Shown: positions 62,776 to 64,000 of the stretch, in pieces
Position numbering within the stretch: the stretch's first letter is position 1
Layout: each line of letters opens with the position of its first letter
Assembly: GCF_000383235.1 (NCBI RefSeq)
Contig: NZ_KB910924.1
Location: 370,877 to 434,876, forward strand
DNA from: Bacillus sp. 123MFChir2
GTDB taxonomy: Bacteria > Bacillota > Bacilli > Bacillales > Bacillaceae_G
DNA: 64,000 bases
Direction of reading: 5' to 3'
The notes under the pieces: generated by a model
Seen by the model: the letters and a program-made list of their open reading frames with translations, nothing else
The model's database searches: none
What the model was told of the DNA's origin: nothing
Program-made: the position numbers and the translations under genes

Positions 62776-63480
62776 TTACTTTTCAAGCAAAATATTTATT
62801 TGTCCTTTTTCATCTACTGTTGCTAATTGAATGGATTGAATCGGTACTTTCTGCTGTAACTCTGCTCTTACCCACTCTTCCGTTTTTTCTAATAAAGAAA
62901 GAACATCCTTTTGAATCTTTCCGTTCTTCACAAGAATAAATGTAATAGGTGATTGTTCTGCGTATATTTTCATATCTTTTCGGGACACTGTTTCATGTGC
63001 CGCATATTGAAATACAGAAACAACCCCACTTGCTTCCCATAAAGCTAGTTTTACTGTTTGAATATTTGTAATCCCTTGCAATCTTAGCTCCGAAAATAAA
63101 TACTCGACTGTAATCCGCGCTTTCTTTAAATTATTAAACTGAACGGAACCATTATGTATAAGGATAATTGGTGCAGGCTCTAAAAATCGTCTCCACCGAT
63201 CCCACTTTAATGTCAAAATAGAACTTACTATATGAAGTACAACGAGAATAAACGATGTAATCATAGAACCCAAAAGACCTACTTTTTCATCAGACAATGC
63301 ATTCGTTAAATTTCCCTCTAATAATAGCACGAGAATCAGATCTAAAAAACGAAGCTGGGCAATAGAGCGTTGTCCCATCGCTTTTGCCACAATAATTAAA
63401 AACATATATGCCACTATAGCACGGAGCATCCACTCGAAACTCGAAAGATGCTTTGCGCCTTCAAATATGTGCATATGCAT
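62776..63480 (-). CDS. DUF421 membrane protein (YetF/YkjA-like)
   Basis: 234 residues. Three membrane segments in the first 90 residues, then a cytoplasmic domain with 'PAPIILIHNGSVQFNNLKKARIT' and 'EYLFSELRLQGITNIQTVKLALWEASGVVSVF', the DUF421 pattern. YetF-type proteins are spore or envelope associated in bacilli; no reaction is known. Start ATG 63480 with AAGGGGTG about nine bases upstream. Confidence 0.85.
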   Translation of the reverse strand: MHMHIFEGAKHLSSFEWMLRAIVAYMFLIIVAKAMGQRSIAQLRFLDLILVLLLEGNLTNALSDEKVGLLGSMITSFILVVLHIVSSILTLKWDRWRRFLEPAPIILIHNGSVQFNNLKKARITVEYLFSELRLQGITNIQTVKLALWEASGVVSVFQYAAHETVSRKDMKIYAEQSPITFILVKNGKIQKDVLSLLEKTEEWVRAELQQKVPIQSIQLATVDEKGQINILLEK

Positions 63481-63529
63481 AATAGATGGCACCCCTTAAT
63501 TAAATTCCTCCTTTTAGTTTGTGTTTAAT

Positions 63530-63691
63530 TATATTGTCTATGTAAAAAACATTATAAAAAGAGGAAAAAGCGTTCAGGGCCTTTCTCTGCCACGTCCACA
63601 GTGGAAAGCAAAGGGAGAATACGATTGCAGGGTACGTTGTTTTCTGCATGCAGTAACTTATATGGCCAAAAATCAAAGTGAATTTGTATAC
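63530..63691 (-). repeat. Dispersed repeat, copy L (bcr-like, shortened)
   Basis: Reverse orientation. It has 'TTCAGGGCCTTTCTCTGCCA' of the core and the end 'TTGTATACAAA'-like boundary with 'GGCCAAAAATCAAAGTGAA', but lacks the CTGGCC arm of the hairpin. The insertion element starts about 20 bases beyond it. Confidence 0.7.
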
Positions 63692-63762
63692 AAAAAAGCC
63701 CGCCAATTAGGAGGCCACTGAAAAACTCACGTTTTTTCAGCTCAAAAACCGGATGTGAAATT

Positions 63763-63808
63763 AGAAAGGCGACTTTTCGTTCAAAATGGAACGAAAAGTC
63801 GCCTTTCT
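63763..63808 (-). terminator. Terminator of the transposase gene
   Basis: A perfect 20-bp stem (AGAAAGGCGACTTTTCGTTC and its complement) with a 6-base loop. Confidence 0.85.
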
Positions 63809-63821
63809 TTCTATTCTTTTT

Positions 63822-64000
63822 TTACTTTTCTTCCTTTTTTTCCTTCATTAAGGTCATAATTCGTTTTAAATTGACGGCAAATATAGCCATCGCACCTTGC
63901 ATTCGCATACCAATGAGACCCGAGGAAGATGCTACATCATACCCGTGTCTGTGCTTCAGTTCACTATTTTTCGCTTCGATTTTGTAACGCTCTTTCCCTT
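63822..64000 (-). CDS. IS1182-family transposase, C-terminal end
   Basis: 59 codons are visible, cut by the window edge. The sequence 'KERYKIEAKNSELKHRHGYD' and then 'VASSSGLIGMRMQGAMAIFA' followed by 'VNLKRIMTLMKEKKEEK' is the typical end of IS1182-type DDE transposases, with the catalytic Glu region 'EAKNSELK'. Whether the rest is intact cannot be seen. Confidence 0.85.
   Translation of the reverse strand, partial: GKERYKIEAKNSELKHRHGYDVASSSGLIGMRMQGAMAIFAVNLKRIMTLMKEKKEEK

Larger units (their letters stand above)
63711..64000 (-). mobile_element. IS1182-like insertion sequence, one end
   Basis: The element leaves the window to the right. Its end is probably near 63711 (GAGGCCACTGAAAAA). 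It holds the transposase tail and a 20-bp hairpin behind it. The partner end and target duplication are outside the window. Confidence 0.7.

Noticed and set aside
1895-63691. CRISPR array
   Set aside because: The repeats are several kilobases apart, vary in sequence and length, and have no regular spacers or cas genes.

Overview
The window is a piece of chromosome from a spore-forming Firmicute, most likely a member of the Bacillus cereus group. Three things point there: low GC with strong GGAGG-type ribosome sites; sporulation genes (spoIIM, mciZ) with sigma-E-like promoters; and gene order that follows the Bacillus subtilis block spoIIM-fur-yqzK-xerD-drm-pupG, nudF-mciZ-yqkF-yqkE-yqkD, yqjQ-yqjP-proI, rnz-polY1-yqjE-yqjA-artPQR-brxB. 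The bioADFHCB order and many dispersed ~150-200 bp repeats add support. I cannot name the species.

Layout. 1-5.8 kb: two ABC-type permeases, a secreted protein, a MarR regulator, a SIMPL-domain protein, an NCS2 purine permease and CorA. 5.8-13.1 kb: nucleoside catabolism (drm-pupG-pdp), a YtkA-type lipoprotein, xerD, yqzK, fur and spoIIM. 13.4-29 kb: GNAT, nudF, mciZ, two aldo-keto reductases, DinB-fold, quinone reductase, GrpB, YqkE, a secreted 5'-nucleotidase, an HTH/RHH protein, hydrolases, a LacI regulator, a Na+/H+ antiporter, a lipoprotein, a beta-lactamase-fold protein and a CDGSH protein. 29-35 kb: a crcB pair and the riboflavin operon ribD-ribE-ribBA-ribH behind an FMN riboswitch. 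35-41 kb: the biotin operon with a BirA operator, flanked by two small secreted proteins that share a motif. 41-48.6 kb: an LPXTG-anchored CpdB nucleotidase, a GDSL lipase, MarR, DUF2062, an eroded scar containing the tail of argF, then an SDR and an MBL protein. 48.7-64 kb: proI, sdaAB-sdaAA, rnz, dinB, an MBL pseudogene cut by a repeat, a tripeptidase, prli42, an L,D-transpeptidase, yqjA, artPQR under a probable ArgR box, brxB, yjdF with its riboswitch, a Nudix protein, DUF421, and the end of an IS1182-like element.

How it works together. Two exported nucleotidases, a purine permease and drm-pupG-pdp form a route from extracellular nucleotides to base plus pentose phosphate. The drm promoter carries a cre-like site and a perfect 15-bp palindrome. 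The argF scar suggests that an arginine biosynthesis locus has been deleted here, while an arginine-type ABC importer remains under ArgR-type control.

The main non-genic signal is a family of 12 dispersed repeats plus one end fragment. They have imperfect terminal inverted repeats and a conserved core hairpin. I think they belong to the bcr repeats known from the B. cereus group. Several sit in transcribed positions: one between a sigma-E promoter and spoIIM, one inside the rib operon, and one at the break of a pseudogene. I saw no phage, CRISPR array, tRNA, rRNA or recognisable defence island.
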